This document shows positions 53,948-63,861 of a stretch of DNA of 64,000 bases, piece after piece. The stretch covers positions 1 through 64,000 of the forward strand of contig NZ_JACBZH010000001.1 in NCBI RefSeq assembly GCF_013407855.1. Direction: 5' to 3'. The notes below the pieces were generated by a model, which was not told the origin of the DNA, searched no databases, and saw nothing but the letters and a program-made list of their open reading frames with translations. This DNA is from Actinopolymorpha rutila (GTDB lineage: Bacteria > Actinomycetota > Actinomycetes > Propionibacteriales > Actinopolymorphaceae). Both the position numbers and the translations under genes were made by a program. How positions within the stretch are numbered: position 1 is the stretch's first letter; the number at the start of each line of letters is the position of its first letter.

Positions 53948-54967
53948 GTGAGCGCCACCGTCTCCACACCGCCGCCCGCGTCCGGTCCCGAACCGGACGC
54001 GGGGGCGGCGGCGCCCGCGGGCTCCGGCGGCGGGCGCGGCAGGCTCGGCGGCCGGGGCGTCTGGCGCCGGTTCACGTCGAGCCGGGCCGCGGTCGTCGCG
54101 GCGGCCGTGGTGGGGTTGCTCGTCCTGGTCGCGGTGTTCGCGCCGCTGCTGGCCGCCCTGGAGGGGCAGGACCCGACGACGTTCCACGACGCGCTGATCG
54201 ACTCCGGCCGCGGCGGCGTACCGCTCGGCTCGTTCGGCGGGATCAGCGCCGACCACTGGCTCGGCGTGGAGCCCACCACCGGACGCGACCTGTTCGCCCG
54301 GGTCGTCTACGGCGCCCGGGTCTCCCTCGGTGTGGCGATCGGCGCAACCGTGCTGCAGGTGCTGATCGGCGTCACGGTCGGGCTGGCCGCGGGCGTGGGC
54401 GGACGGCTGCTGGACAGCCTGCTCGGCCGGTTCATCGACCTGATCCTGGCCTTCCCCGGGCTGGTGTTCTCCATCGCGCTGCTGGCGATCGTGCCGTCGT
54501 CGTTCCCGCGTCCGGTGCTGCTGGTGGTCGTGCTCGGCGTCCTCGGCTGGGCCGGGGTGGCCCGGATCGTGCGCGGCCAGACGCTGACGCTGCGGGAGAC
54601 CGACTACGTCGCGGCCGCCCGGCTGGCCGGGGTGCACCCGGTGCGGGTGGCGCGCCGGGAGATCCTGCCCGGGCTGGCCGCTCCGGTACTGACGTACGCC
54701 GCACTGCTGCTGCCCGGCAACGTCGTGGCCGAGGCGGCGCTGTCGTTCCTCGGCATCGGCGTACGCCCGCCGACGTCGTCGTGGGGGCAGATGCTGTCCA
54801 CGGCGACGACGTGGTTTCGCGGCGACCCGACGTACGTGCTGATCCCGGCCGCACTGTTGTTCGTCACCGTGCTGGCGTTCACCCTCGCCGGCGACGGCCT
54901 GCGGACGGCGCTCGACCCGCGGGCCAGGGCACGGGTGCAGGGACGGGGACGGGGGCGGGCCTCGTGA
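53948..54967 (+). CDS. ABC permease, DppC/OppC type
   Basis: 339 residues. A disordered Pro/Gly head of about 40 residues is followed by six helices. The DppC signature WLGVEPTTGRDLFARVVYGAR and the EAA loop AAARLAGVHPVRVARREILPG contact the ATPase. The order solute-binding, DppC, DppB differs from the more usual B-then-C order. Its stop overlaps the next gene as GTGA. Confidence 0.92.
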   Translation: MSATVSTPPPASGPEPDAGAAAPAGSGGGRGRLGGRGVWRRFTSSRAAVVAAAVVGLLVLVAVFAPLLAALEGQDPTTFHDALIDSGRGGVPLGSFGGISADHWLGVEPTTGRDLFARVVYGARVSLGVAIGATVLQVLIGVTVGLAAGVGGRLLDSLLGRFIDLILAFPGLVFSIALLAIVPSSFPRPVLLVVVLGVLGWAGVARIVRGQTLTLRETDYVAAARLAGVHPVRVARREILPGLAAPVLTYAALLLPGNVVAEAALSFLGIGVRPPTSSWGQMLSTATTWFRGDPTYVLIPAALLFVTVLAFTLAGDGLRTALDPRARARVQGRGRGRAS

Positions 54968-55980
54968 CCGGTTACCTGCTGCGCCGGCTGGCGGGCGCCC
55001 TGGTGGTGCTGCTCGTCCTGTCCGCCGTGGTCTACACGATCTTCTACCTCACGCCGGGCAACCCGGCACTGCTGGCCTGCGGCAAGGGATGTACCCCGGA
55101 CCACCTGAAGGTCGTCGAGGCCCAGATGGGCGTCGACCAGCCGATCTGGGTGCAGTACTGGCACTTCCTGCAGGGCCTGCTGGTCGGCCGCGACTTCAGC
55201 GCCGGACCCACCGTCGACCACTGCCCGGCACCCTGCCTGGGCTACTCGTTCCAGACCGACGAGCCCGTGCTGGCGCTGCTGTTCGACCGGCTGCCGGTGA
55301 CGCTGTCGCTCACCCTCGGCTCGCTGGTGATCTGGCTGGTCGTCGGCGTCGCCGCGGGCGTGGTGTCCGCGCTGCGCCGGGGCCGCACCGCCGACCGGCT
55401 GGTGACGGTGACCACCCTCGCCGGGATGTCCGCGCCGACGTTCCTGGTGGGCATCCTGCTGCTGATGCTGGTGTGCGCGTACCTGCGCTGGCTGCCGTTC
55501 CCGTCGTACGTCCCGCTGCACGAGGACCCGGCGGCCTGGGTGACCAACCTGGTGCTGCCGTGGGTGACGCTGGCGATCGTCCAGGCCGCCGTCTACACCC
55601 GGATCACCCGCACCGCGATCCTGGAGACGCTGGCCGAGGACCACATCCGCACCGGCCGGGCGTACGGCCTGACCGAACGCTCGATCGTGGGCCGGCACGC
55701 CCTGCGCAGCGCGCTCACCCCGCTGGTGACGCTGGTCGCGCTCGACCTCGGCGCCCTGCTCGGCGGTGCGGCGATCACCGAGAGCGTGTTCGGACTGCCC
55801 GGGCTCGGCCAGCTGCTGGTCGACTCGGTGCGGGTGGTCGACCTGCCGGTGGTGGTGGGGCTCACCCTGCTGTCCGGCTTCTTCATCGTGCTGGCCAACG
55901 CGGTCGCCGACCTGTTGTACGCGGTGGCCGACCCGCGGGTCAGCCTGGGCGAGGACCGGCTGGGCCGGAGGGGCGCATGA
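54964..55980 (+). CDS. ABC permease, DppB/OppB type
   Basis: 338 residues, six helices, with the characteristic start YLLRRLAGALVVLLVLSAVVY and the EAA loop GRAYGLTERSIVGRHALRSA. The periplasmic loop holds an unusual Cys-rich patch (ACGKGC, HCPAPC) that could form disulfides. Its stop overlaps the ATPase start as ATGA. Confidence 0.92.
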   Translation: MTGYLLRRLAGALVVLLVLSAVVYTIFYLTPGNPALLACGKGCTPDHLKVVEAQMGVDQPIWVQYWHFLQGLLVGRDFSAGPTVDHCPAPCLGYSFQTDEPVLALLFDRLPVTLSLTLGSLVIWLVVGVAAGVVSALRRGRTADRLVTVTTLAGMSAPTFLVGILLLMLVCAYLRWLPFPSYVPLHEDPAAWVTNLVLPWVTLAIVQAAVYTRITRTAILETLAEDHIRTGRAYGLTERSIVGRHALRSALTPLVTLVALDLGALLGGAAITESVFGLPGLGQLLVDSVRVVDLPVVVGLTLLSGFFIVLANAVADLLYAVADPRVSLGEDRLGRRGA

Positions 55981-57734
55981 CCGACAACGACGACCTCCTA
56001 CGGCCGGTGGTGTCCGTACGCGACCTGCGGATCGGATTTCCCGGCGCGACCGCGGCCGGTGCTCCGCTCGCCGTCGACGGGCTGTCGTTCGACCTGCCGC
56101 CCGGCGGCGGGCTCGGCCTGGTCGGCGAGTCCGGCTCGGGGAAGACCGTCACCGCGCTGACGCTGCTCGGGCTGCACCGGGGCACCGACGCGCAGGTGTC
56201 GGGTGAGGTCGAGGTCGCCGGCGTCCCGGTCCTTTCCGCGCCGGAGGAGAAGGTACGCCGGATGCGGGGCGCGGAGGTCGCGATGATCTTCCAGGACCCG
56301 CTGTCAGCGTTCGACCCGTACTACCGCGTCGGGGACCAGATCGGCGAGGTCTACCGGCTGCACACCGGCGCCGGCCGGCGGGCCGCCCGCGAGCGCGCCG
56401 TCGAGGTGCTCGACCGGGTGCACATCCCCGACCCGCACCGCCGGGTGGACGCGTACCCGCACGAACTCTCCGGCGGTATGCGGCAACGGGCGCTGATCGC
56501 GATGGCGCTGGCCTGCGAGCCGCGGGTGCTGGTCGCCGACGAACCCACCACCGCGCTCGACGTCACCGTCCAGGCGCAGATCCTCGACCTGCTGGCCGAG
56601 CTACGGGCCGACACCGGGATGGCGCTGATCCTGGTGACGCACGACCTCGGCGTGGTGGCCGGCAGCGTCGACGACGTGCTGGTGATGAGCGCCGGTCGGG
56701 AGGTCGAACGCGGGCCCACGGCGCGGGTGCTGGGCGCGCCCTCCGCGGCGTACACGCGTCGGCTGCTGGCGGCCGTGCCCCGGGTGGACGTGGCACCGGA
56801 CCGCGCGCGGGCGGGATCCACGGAGAGCGGGGAAAGCGGGGAGAGCGCCGGGGCCTCGAGGGTTACGGCGGGCGAGGGCGAACGCGACGCCGCTGACGAC
56901 GTGGTGATGACGCTGCGCGGCGTGCACCGCGACTTCCCCGGTCGGCGCGGCCGGGCCGGGCGGCGGGAAGTCGTGCACGCCGTCGCGGGAGTCGACCTGG
57001 ACCTGCGGCGCGGCGAGGTGCTCGGCGTGGTCGGGGAGAGCGGCAGCGGAAAGACGACGCTGGCCCGGATGATGGTCGGCCTGCTGCGGCCGTCCGCCGG
57101 TGACGTACTGCTGGGCGGCACCGACCTGGCGAAGCTGTCCGGACGGCGGCTGCGCGAGCGGCGCCGCGAGGTGGCGATGGTGTTCCAGGACCCGGCGTCC
57201 TCACTCAATCCCAGGCATACGGTCGGCGACAGCATCGCCGAGCCGCTGCGGGTCCGGGGCGCCCGGCGGTCGGAGATCGGCGCGACGGTCGCGGACCTGC
57301 TCACCCGGGTGGGCCTGGACCCGCACCGGGCCGGTGACTACCCGCACGAGTTCTCCGGCGGCCAGCGGCAGCGGATCGGGATCGCCCGGGCCCTCGGCGG
57401 TCGTCCCTCGGTGCTGGTCTGCGACGAGCCGGTGTCGGCGCTGGACGTGACGACGCAGGCGCAGGTGCTGGAGCTGATCGACGAACTACGGGCGGAGTAC
57501 GGCTTCGCGGTGGTGTTCGTCAGCCACGACCTCGCCGTCGTTCGCCAGGTCAGCGACCGGGTGGCGGTGATGCGCCGAGGCGAGGTGGTCGAACTCGCCG
57601 ACGCCGAGGTGTTGTACGAGGACCCGCGGCACGAGTACACCCGCGCACTCCTGGCGGCCGTACCCGTCCTGGACCCCGAACTCGCCCGGGTCCGCCGCGC
57701 CGAACGCCGTCAGCTCGCCCGTCCCGGGCGCTGA
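55977..57734 (+). CDS. Fused double ABC ATPase (DppD-DppF type)
   Basis: 585 residues joining two complete nucleotide-binding domains. The first has Walker A GESGSGKT, signature LSGGMRQR and Walker [10 protein letters not shown]. After a Ser/Glu/Gly linker the second has GESGSGKT, signature FSGGQRQR and VLVCDEPVS. The usual separate OppD and OppF are thus one chain. It ends the transporter operon and is convergent with the VirB4-like gene. Confidence 0.93.
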   Translation: MTDNDDLLRPVVSVRDLRIGFPGATAAGAPLAVDGLSFDLPPGGGLGLVGESGSGKTVTALTLLGLHRGTDAQVSGEVEVAGVPVLSAPEEKVRRMRGAEVAMIFQDPLSAFDPYYRVGDQIGEVYRLHTGAGRRAARERAVEVLDRVHIPDPHRRVDAYPHELSGGMRQRALIAMALACEPRVLVADEPTTALDVTVQAQILDLLAELRADTGMALILVTHDLGVVAGSVDDVLVMSAGREVERGPTARVLGAPSAAYTRRLLAAVPRVDVAPDRARAGSTESGESGESAGASRVTAGEGERDAADDVVMTLRGVHRDFPGRRGRAGRREVVHAVAGVDLDLRRGEVLGVVGESGSGKTTLARMMVGLLRPSAGDVLLGGTDLAKLSGRRLRERRREVAMVFQDPASSLNPRHTVGDSIAEPLRVRGARRSEIGATVADLLTRVGLDPHRAGDYPHEFSGGQRQRIGIARALGGRPSVLVCDEPVSALDVTTQAQVLELIDELRAEYGFAVVFVSHDLAVVRQVSDRVAVMRRGEVVELADAEVLYEDPRHEYTRALLAAVPVLDPELARVRRAERRQLARPGR

Positions 57735-57755
57735 ACCCCGACCGGCACGGGACCC

Positions 57756-57774
57756 GGTCCGGCGCTCTCGGACC
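57756..57774. terminator. Hairpin between the convergent ABC and VirB4-like genes
   Basis: GGTCCG and CGGACC pair around GCGCTCT; a wider stem GGACCCGG/CCGGGTCC (57750-57757, 57794-57801) could enclose it. Located in the 78-bp gap between convergent stops. No U tract. Confidence 0.4.
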
Positions 57775-57812
57775 GCGCCCCTCGAGCGTGAGCCCGGGTC
57801 CGGGGCGGAGTC

Positions 57813-60803
57813 CTAGGAGTCGACCCGGCTCAGGTCGGTGAGGAACTCCTCCTCCTCGGCCGGGTCGTCGTCGCCCGGGCCGACCACATGCCGGGTCGAC
57901 GCGGCCGCGGCCTCGTCCACCAGCACCGACGCCTCGTCCACCCAGCGCCACTCGTCCACGTCGGGCGAGGGGTCGATCGCCTTGAACCGCGCCTCCAGGT
58001 GCGGGTTGGACTGGATCGCCGCGGCGAACTCGAAGAACGCCCGGTCCACCTCGACGCTCGCCAACTCCGCGTCCACGTCGCGCATCACGCACTCGCCGTC
58101 CCGCATCGACTTCAGCGTCTCGATCATCGACCGCTCCGCCGGCGCTCGGTTCAGCAGCGGGAGCGTCTGCGCCGCGTCGGCGTCGGAGTGGTGCCGGAAC
58201 GCGAACACGGTGTGGATCTGGTTCGTCCCGGCGGCCTTGGCGTCCAGGTCCTCGGACTCGATCCGGGCCAGGTCGCCCGCCTGTTGGGTGATGAGCACGA
58301 TCCCGATGTTGAAGGCGCGGCCCTGCTTCAGCACGAAGCTGATCAGGTCCCGGCCCTCGCCGGTGCTCGCCACGCTGTACGCCTCGTCCACGAACAGCAG
58401 CTGCGGCCGCCAGCCCTTGACCGGGTGGCGTTCGGTCGTCTCCTCCAGCATCTGGAAACCGAGCCGGGTGACGAGGTAGATGATGCCGCGGGCGATGTTG
58501 GCCGAGGAGCTGTTGCCGTGCGCCCGGGGCAGGCCGCGCAGGGTGATGATCGTGCGCCGCTTGCCGCTGTCGTCGACCACGGCGCTGGCCTCGCGGGCGA
58601 ACGCGACCCGGGCGTAGGGGTTCTTGCGCAGGTCCTCCAGCACCGCGGCCGCGAACCGCAGGTCGCGTACCTCCGTGTCGGCCACGCCCGCGTCCTTCAC
58701 CCGGTCGAACTCGTCGACGACCAACTGCAGGACGTTCCACGTGGTCGGCCGGGGCACCGCGCGCTCGACCTCGGTCCGGGCGGCACCAGGGTGCGCGGCG
58801 CGGTAGGCGGCCACCTCCCGGTCGTACTCGTTGAGCGTCCGCGAGAACGCCTCCACGACGTACCCGCTGATCCGGCTCCACGCGACCTCGCCGAGGAAGA
58901 TCTCCAGCATCGCCTGGGCGTGCATCCGGCCCTCGGTGACCGTCGACGCGGTGAGCAGCGGGTCGAGGTTGCCGGCCCGTCCGCGCAGCGGGTCGATGAT
59001 CTCGGTGTCCCGCCAGTACTCCTCGTTGATCGGCTGGAACGGGCACCCCGGGCGGCCCAGACACCCCTCGCCGGCGTGCCGCATGAACTCCGGGTCGAGC
59101 ACCTGCGAGCCGAACGCCAGGAAGTACGCCATCCGGGCCGCGTCGATCTTCGGGTCGATGAACACGCACCGGACGCCGGCCTCGGACTCGTAGTGGAAGA
59201 CCTTCAGCGCCAGCGTCGTCTTCCCGCCGCCGGACGCGCCGACCAGGACGACCCCGGCGCCGTTCTCCCGGGCGATCGCGGAGTGGGCGGAGTAGTGCAC
59301 GGGGTTGTGGCCGTCACGGGTACGGCCGACCAGCATCCCCTCCCAGCCCTTGGCGATCCCGTCCCGGCCGACGACCGCACGGTCGCCGACGTGGGTGGCG
59401 GTGGTGAGCAGGGCGACGCCGAGCTGGTCCAGCTCCTGCAGCCGGCGGAACGGCGCGATCCGGCCCACCGGCGAACGGTCGCCGTCGCCGGGCAGCATGT
59501 TGTAGAGCAGGCGGTACTGCAGTCGCTTGGGTCGCAGCACCGTCGCGTCCAGCGTCTTGGCGAACAGCCGCTCGATCCGCTTGCGGCGGTTCTCCAGCTC
59601 CTCCGGCGTGGACGCGGCGATGGTGAGCAGCAGCTGGGACTCCATGCCGGGGAACGGCCGGCTGTCCTGCTCGTCGACGAGGTGGTTGGCGCGTTCGACC
59701 TGCTCCACCAGCAGGGAGTCGATCCGGGCACTGGCGCGGTCCATGTCGCGCGCCTCGTCCTCGAGGTTGTCCCGGATCTTCTTGCCGCGCTCACGGAACT
59801 CCTCCGGCGGCAGCAGCACGCCGCGCCAGGAAACCACCACCGGGAAGTCCAGCCGCTTCAGGGTCCGCCCCCACGCGCGGTTCTTCGCGAACCGGATGGC
59901 GTCCGGCCAGCCGGTGGCGACCAGGGTGGTGAGGTAGGTCTTGCGGTCCTCGCCGGTGTCGTCGTCGATGACGCTCACCTCGAGCCGGCTCTTGTGGTTG
60001 GGCGCCCGGAAGTCGGCGGCCAGCTCGAACTCGTGCGCACCCCAAGGTCGCCGGTCGATCGCGCCGTCCTCGGGGATCGGCAGATGCCCGAACAGGCAGG
60101 TACGGACGATGCGGACCAGGTCGCGGCGCATCAGCGGCTGGGTGGCCACCCCGGCGTCGACCGCGACCGCGTACACCTCGTCGGCACGTTCGTGCCACTC
60201 GGCGACGACGTTCGGGTCGAAGTACTCGTCGTGCACGCCGGTGGCCTGGTCGGCGATCGCGGCCACCGCCGCCGAGGCCGAGCCGCGGCCGTCGCCGAGC
60301 TGACCGATCCGCATCAGGAAGACCACGTCGTACTGCGAACCCAGCCGGTCGTTCGACGTCGCCCGGGCCGCCTCGCGGCGGATCAGCCTTCGGTAGTTGT
60401 CGGTCGGCCGCCAGGAGCGTTCGACCAGGTCCAGCGCCCAGCCGGTGAGGTCGGGGCGGCGCGGGACCAGCATCACCTGGAACTGCGGGCGGTGGAACTC
60501 CCGGCCGAGCTGGTGCATCAGGTTGGGCAGCTTCAGCGCCTCGGGTACGAGCTCGTCACTGGAGATGTGCTCGTCGGTGGTGGTGTCGACGAAGAACCCC
60601 GTCCAGACCGAGCGGCCCCAGACGAAGATGACGTCGTCGCCGTAGCGGTAGGGGAGGCGTTCCCGCTCCGCACGCGGCTCCTTCGGCTTCTTCCGCGCCG
60701 CGTCCTCGTCACCCCCGCCGACGTTGAACACGAAGATGGCCACCGCGCCGAGGCCGACGACGGCGAGCGCGAGGAGAGGAAGGAGGTAGTAGAGCGGATT
60801 CAT
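57813..60803 (-). CDS. VirB4/TraC-like T4SS ATPase
   Basis: 996 residues. An N-terminal membrane helix (about 4-28) is followed by a long N-domain with GWALDLVERSWRPTDNYRRL. The C-terminal RecA-like motor has Walker A GASGGGKTTL near residue 527 and Walker B LLFVDEAYS near 803, then FVLKQGRAFNIGIVLITQQ. This is the VirB4/TraC plan, energising assembly and transport. A Cys pair in CLGRPGCPF follows the P-loop region. The C-terminal 60 residues are acidic. It ends the right-hand T4SS unit. Confidence 0.88.
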   Translation of the reverse strand: MNPLYYLLPLLALAVVGLGAVAIFVFNVGGGDEDAARKKPKEPRAERERLPYRYGDDVIFVWGRSVWTGFFVDTTTDEHISSDELVPEALKLPNLMHQLGREFHRPQFQVMLVPRRPDLTGWALDLVERSWRPTDNYRRLIRREAARATSNDRLGSQYDVVFLMRIGQLGDGRGSASAAVAAIADQATGVHDEYFDPNVVAEWHERADEVYAVAVDAGVATQPLMRRDLVRIVRTCLFGHLPIPEDGAIDRRPWGAHEFELAADFRAPNHKSRLEVSVIDDDTGEDRKTYLTTLVATGWPDAIRFAKNRAWGRTLKRLDFPVVVSWRGVLLPPEEFRERGKKIRDNLEDEARDMDRASARIDSLLVEQVERANHLVDEQDSRPFPGMESQLLLTIAASTPEELENRRKRIERLFAKTLDATVLRPKRLQYRLLYNMLPGDGDRSPVGRIAPFRRLQELDQLGVALLTTATHVGDRAVVGRDGIAKGWEGMLVGRTRDGHNPVHYSAHSAIARENGAGVVLVGASGGGKTTLALKVFHYESEAGVRCVFIDPKIDAARMAYFLAFGSQVLDPEFMRHAGEGCLGRPGCPFQPINEEYWRDTEIIDPLRGRAGNLDPLLTASTVTEGRMHAQAMLEIFLGEVAWSRISGYVVEAFSRTLNEYDREVAAYRAAHPGAARTEVERAVPRPTTWNVLQLVVDEFDRVKDAGVADTEVRDLRFAAAVLEDLRKNPYARVAFAREASAVVDDSGKRRTIITLRGLPRAHGNSSSANIARGIIYLVTRLGFQMLEETTERHPVKGWRPQLLFVDEAYSVASTGEGRDLISFVLKQGRAFNIGIVLITQQAGDLARIESEDLDAKAAGTNQIHTVFAFRHHSDADAAQTLPLLNRAPAERSMIETLKSMRDGECVMRDVDAELASVEVDRAFFEFAAAIQSNPHLEARFKAIDPSPDVDEWRWVDEASVLVDEAAAASTRHVVGPGDDDPAEEEEFLTDLSRVDS

Positions 60804-60819
60804 CGTCGGTGACCCCTAC

Positions 60820-61455
60820 TCACGGACTGGGTCGGATGCCGGGTCGGATACCGGGTCTGGATACCGCGTCGGTTGCCGGATCGGAAACGGTCGACGACGC
60901 GGACGGGTCCGGTTCCTCGTCGTACGGGTCGTACGGGTCGTGCTGGTAGTACGGGTCGTACGGGTCGGCGGGGCACGGTCGCAGCAACCGCTCAGAGCGT
61001 TGCGCCCGGGCCCGCGCCAGCGCCTGGTGCCAGCGTGGGTGCACCGGCCGCCACAGGATGACCCGCCAGTGCACGATCTCCGGCTCGACGTCCTCGGCGA
61101 GTCCGTGGATGCGGCGCGGCTGCAGGAAGAGGTAGTCGACCGCGACCAGGATGTTCTGTTCGGTGGTCAGGCCGTTGCGCCACCGTCTCGGCCAGAGTAC
61201 GTACAGAGTCACCGCGATGGCGAGGCAGCCGAGGATCGTCCAGACGTTCAGCGCCAGCCCGGGCACCACCGGCGCGGCCAGCATCACCCCGCCGAGCAGG
61301 CCGAGGAACGCGATGCCGCCCGTCACCAGGGCACGCAGGTCGATGCCGCCGAGGATGGTCAGCGGCACGCCGTCGGCGAGGTTCCACAACTTCTTGCGCC
61401 GACGTTCGAGGTCGGTGTGGTCGTACGCGACGTACTGTCCGGGTGGGTCCGCCAT
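60820..61455 (-). CDS. TcpE/PrgI/VirB3-like small membrane protein
   Basis: 211 residues. The basic head (DLERRRKKLWNLADGVPL) comes before two close membrane helices (LVTGGIAFLGLLGGVMLAAP, LNVWTILGCLAIAVTLYVLW), then a cytoplasmic region with YLFLQPRRIHGLAED. The two-helix plan and its place directly before the VirB4-like gene match TcpE/PrgI/VirB3 proteins, which recruit the ATPase. The C-terminus carries Asp-Pro-Tyr repeats and a Pro/Ser tail, probably disordered. Confidence 0.75.
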   Translation of the reverse strand: MADPPGQYVAYDHTDLERRRKKLWNLADGVPLTILGGIDLRALVTGGIAFLGLLGGVMLAAPVVPGLALNVWTILGCLAIAVTLYVLWPRRWRNGLTTEQNILVAVDYLFLQPRRIHGLAEDVEPEIVHWRVILWRPVHPRWHQALARARAQRSERLLRPCPADPYDPYYQHDPYDPYDEEPDPSASSTVSDPATDAVSRPGIRPGIRPSP

Positions 61456-61571
61456 CGCTCACCTCCTCCGGGTCGCTCGCGGGACACTCGTCGACGCGGT
61501 GGGCGGGCACGGGCACCTGGTGCCTGCTCCAGCCCGCTCGGCACGCCCGACTGTCTGCCGGCGTGCCGTGC

Positions 61572-61844
61572 TCAGCCGCCGATCTGCCGGCCGATCGCGC
61601 TCAGCAGTGAGGCGATCCCGGACGCACCACCGATCAGCAGCGCGGCGAACGCCACCACGCCCATGTTCTGGATCGCCTCGCGGAAGTTGTCACCCCGCCG
61701 GATCGCGAACATGATCTTGAACCCGATGATGATGATGGCCACGGTCAGGGCACCGATGGCCACCCCGGCCAGCAATCGTTCGATTCGGCCGAAGAGCGCG
61801 TCGAGCTGGGAACCCCCCGACGCGAGAATCCAGATTCCGGTCAC
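61572..61844 (-). CDS. Small two-helix pilin-like (VirB2/TrbC) protein
   Basis: 90 residues with two hydrophobic segments (LLAGVAIGALTVAIIIIGFK, VVAFAALLIGGASGIASLL) separated by a short basic loop IRRGDNFREAI. That is the pattern of VirB2/TrbC major pilins and related small T4SS proteins. There is no separate cleavable signal visible. It lies between the TcpC-like and VirB3-like genes, exactly where VirB2 is expected. A role as pilin in a Gram-positive-type system is inference. Confidence 0.72.
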   Translation of the reverse strand: MTGIWILASGGSQLDALFGRIERLLAGVAIGALTVAIIIIGFKIMFAIRRGDNFREAIQNMGVVAFAALLIGGASGIASLLSAIGRQIGG

Positions 61845-61996
61845 CTCGGCTCACCTCCCTCGTTCCTTGGTGACGTACGTCTGCGACGCCCGTCGTTGTT
61901 GACGCTCCGTGGACCTGGGTCGTCCTTGGCTGCCCGGGTGACACACGCGGCGCGTGCACTGTAGTGAACTCGCCACCCGAGCGCGCGCGAACACGT

Positions 61997-63811
61997 CTAT
62001 CCACCCTTGACGTCGGGGATACCTCCCTGGATGTCGCGCACCGCCCATTCCTGGGTCGGGCTGCTCGCCTGCGTGGTCTTCTCCAACTGGAGCCGGTAGG
62101 CGCGGGTCTCGGTCGCCTTGGATCCCTCACCCGGCGTCTGCCAGACCACCCACACCCAGGCCTGCGTGGTCTGCCCGGTCTTCCATTCGTACGGCGTGGA
62201 CGGATCGGCGCCCTTCGGCAGGAACACCCTGGCTTCCTGGATGGTCGGCGAGACCAGGACGCGGTTGAGGCCGGCCCTGGTGCGAGCGGTGGCGTTCGGC
62301 GTCACCAACCGCTGCAGCGCCGGCCCGTCGGACGCGCCCCACGCGGTGAAGAACTGCTCGAAGAACTGTCCCTGGGTGAGCGCCTCGCTCAGCCGGGAGT
62401 CCGTCGCCGACGGCGGCTTGACCTCCGGGGCGGCCGCGAGGTTGGGCTGGGGCATCTCGCCGATGTCGCCGACGATCCGCATGCCGTTGGCGTTGGCCAG
62501 GTCGGCGACGTAGACGGGGACGGTGACGATCCGGCTGCTGCCGGACTCGGTCAGCACTCGTACGGTCATCATCCTGGCGTTGCCCTGCAGGCCGGGTACG
62601 TCGATGGGCTCGGAGTCACCGGTCCACGTCGAGTCGGCGACGCTCTGGGAACCCTCGCCGTTCCATCCGCAGCGGGGGTCGGTGCCGCTCGAGACATATC
62701 GCGCCAGTTGTCGCTCGCGCGCGTCGTTGGCGCCCGGCGTGGGGTCGTGGGTGAAGCAGAGCCGCGCGTAGTCGGCGGCGAACTGGCCTGCCTCGGCGGT
62801 CGGGAACGCGGTGAGGCGGTAACGAGCGAGGTCGGCCCCGCTCAGCCGGGGGTTGTTGTCCCGTCCGGTGGAGATCCCGAGCGCGAACGCGGCGTACGCG
62901 ACGACGCCGAGGGCCATCAGACAGGCGGTGACGACGAGCGCGACCCGCAGCCCGGCGTGAGCGGCGCGGCCACCGGAGAAGCGGCCTCCGGGTGCCGGCA
63001 CGTCGAAGTCGCCGCGGTTTCGCCGGCTCCGCTTCGAGGCGGTCGGGACGGGTGCCGGTGCGGACCTGGTCCGCGCGGGCTTCTGGGCGTTCTTCTGGGC
63101 GTTCTTCTGGGCGTTCTTCTGGGCGGCCTTGGCCTGGGCGGCCCGGCTCTTCCGCTCCTGGCGTTCGCGGTGCTTGCGCTGGCGTCTGCTTTCGGGCTTG
63201 GCAGGCGCGTCGTCGAGTTCGCCGAGGTCAGTGGCGGCCCAGGCCGGGTCGTCGACGTCAGGCTCAGGTGGCTCCGACCGCGACTCGTCCCGCCGGTTGC
63301 GGGCCTCCTCCCTCACCCGCCTGGACACCGCCGGACCGGAGTCACCGGTGACGGCGTGGCCGTTGGTAGGCGTGGTCGGTTCGTTCGGCCCGGCCGGCGG
63401 CGCCGCGGACGAGCGTGCCGGGGAAGAGCCAGCGGTCTCCGGCAGATCCGAGGTCGGCTGAGCTTCCCGCGCCGGCTGGGGCTCCTGGTCCGGCCGGGGC
63501 TCCTCGCCCGACTGGCGCTCCTGGACCGGCTGGGCCGACTGCCCCGGCTCTGGCGTGGGAGCACGCTCGGGTCGCGACGCCGGGGCCGATTTCGGCCTAC
63601 CGGAAGCACGGAGGTCGTCGGCGTCCTGGGCGGCAGCCCGCTCGGCGGATTCCGGCTCGACGGCAGCCTGCTCGGCGGCGTCCTCGCCGGGCGACGCCTC
63701 GTCGACCGAGGCGTCGTCCGTCGCCTCCGGCGCATCGGAGACGTTGCCGCCCCGCTGCCAGGAGAACCGCATCCGCGCCAGCGGTGTAGTCGGTTCGTTC
63801 GGTTCTGTCAT
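61997..63811 (-). CDS. TcpC-family conjugation protein (VirB8-like)
   Basis: 604 residues from ATG 63811 (MTEPNEPTTP); a start at 63862 would add 17 residues and include the shared 15-bp motif. The first 280 residues are disordered and charged, with four Lys-Asn-Ala-Gln repeats. A membrane helix (ALVVTACLMALGVVAYAAFALG) follows, then two NTF2-like domains including GQFAADYARLCFT and ARERQLARYVSSGTDPRCGW, the pattern of TcpC in Gram-positive conjugative elements. TcpC is essential for channel assembly there. It heads the right-hand T4SS unit. Confidence 0.82.
   Translation of the reverse strand: MTEPNEPTTPLARMRFSWQRGGNVSDAPEATDDASVDEASPGEDAAEQAAVEPESAERAAAQDADDLRASGRPKSAPASRPERAPTPEPGQSAQPVQERQSGEEPRPDQEPQPAREAQPTSDLPETAGSSPARSSAAPPAGPNEPTTPTNGHAVTGDSGPAVSRRVREEARNRRDESRSEPPEPDVDDPAWAATDLGELDDAPAKPESRRQRKHRERQERKSRAAQAKAAQKNAQKNAQKNAQKPARTRSAPAPVPTASKRSRRNRGDFDVPAPGGRFSGGRAAHAGLRVALVVTACLMALGVVAYAAFALGISTGRDNNPRLSGADLARYRLTAFPTAEAGQFAADYARLCFTHDPTPGANDARERQLARYVSSGTDPRCGWNGEGSQSVADSTWTGDSEPIDVPGLQGNARMMTVRVLTESGSSRIVTVPVYVADLANANGMRIVGDIGEMPQPNLAAAPEVKPPSATDSRLSEALTQGQFFEQFFTAWGASDGPALQRLVTPNATARTRAGLNRVLVSPTIQEARVFLPKGADPSTPYEWKTGQTTQAWVWVVWQTPGEGSKATETRAYRLQLEKTTQASSPTQEWAVRDIQGGIPDVKGG
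63081..63128. repeat. 12-bp tandem repeat in the TcpC-like gene
   Basis: TTCTGGGCGTTC occurs three times exactly from 63081 and once as TTCTGGGCGGCC. On the minus strand it encodes Lys-Asn-Ala-Gln repeats before the membrane helix. Confidence 0.93.
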
Positions 63812-63846
63812 GACCCTACTGTTCTCGGCTACTTGCCCGTAGTAGT

Positions 63847-63861
63847 CACGATAGGCGTCCA
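63847..63861 (-). promoter_or_regulatory. 15-bp motif shared with the TrbL-like gene
   Basis: TGGACGCCTATCGTG on the minus strand, 36 bp before the chosen TcpC-like start. It is identical to 47495-47481. If translation starts at 63862 it would be coding, yet the second copy is in a non-coding gap, which favours a regulatory element and the shorter protein. Confidence 0.55.

Noticed and set aside
57888..60812. A long open frame (about 970 codons) on the plus strand antisense to the VirB4-like gene
   Set aside because: It is a high-GC shadow of the ATPase gene, rich in Arg/His/Val/Gly without domain logic; the minus-strand frame carries Walker motifs and a start/stop context.
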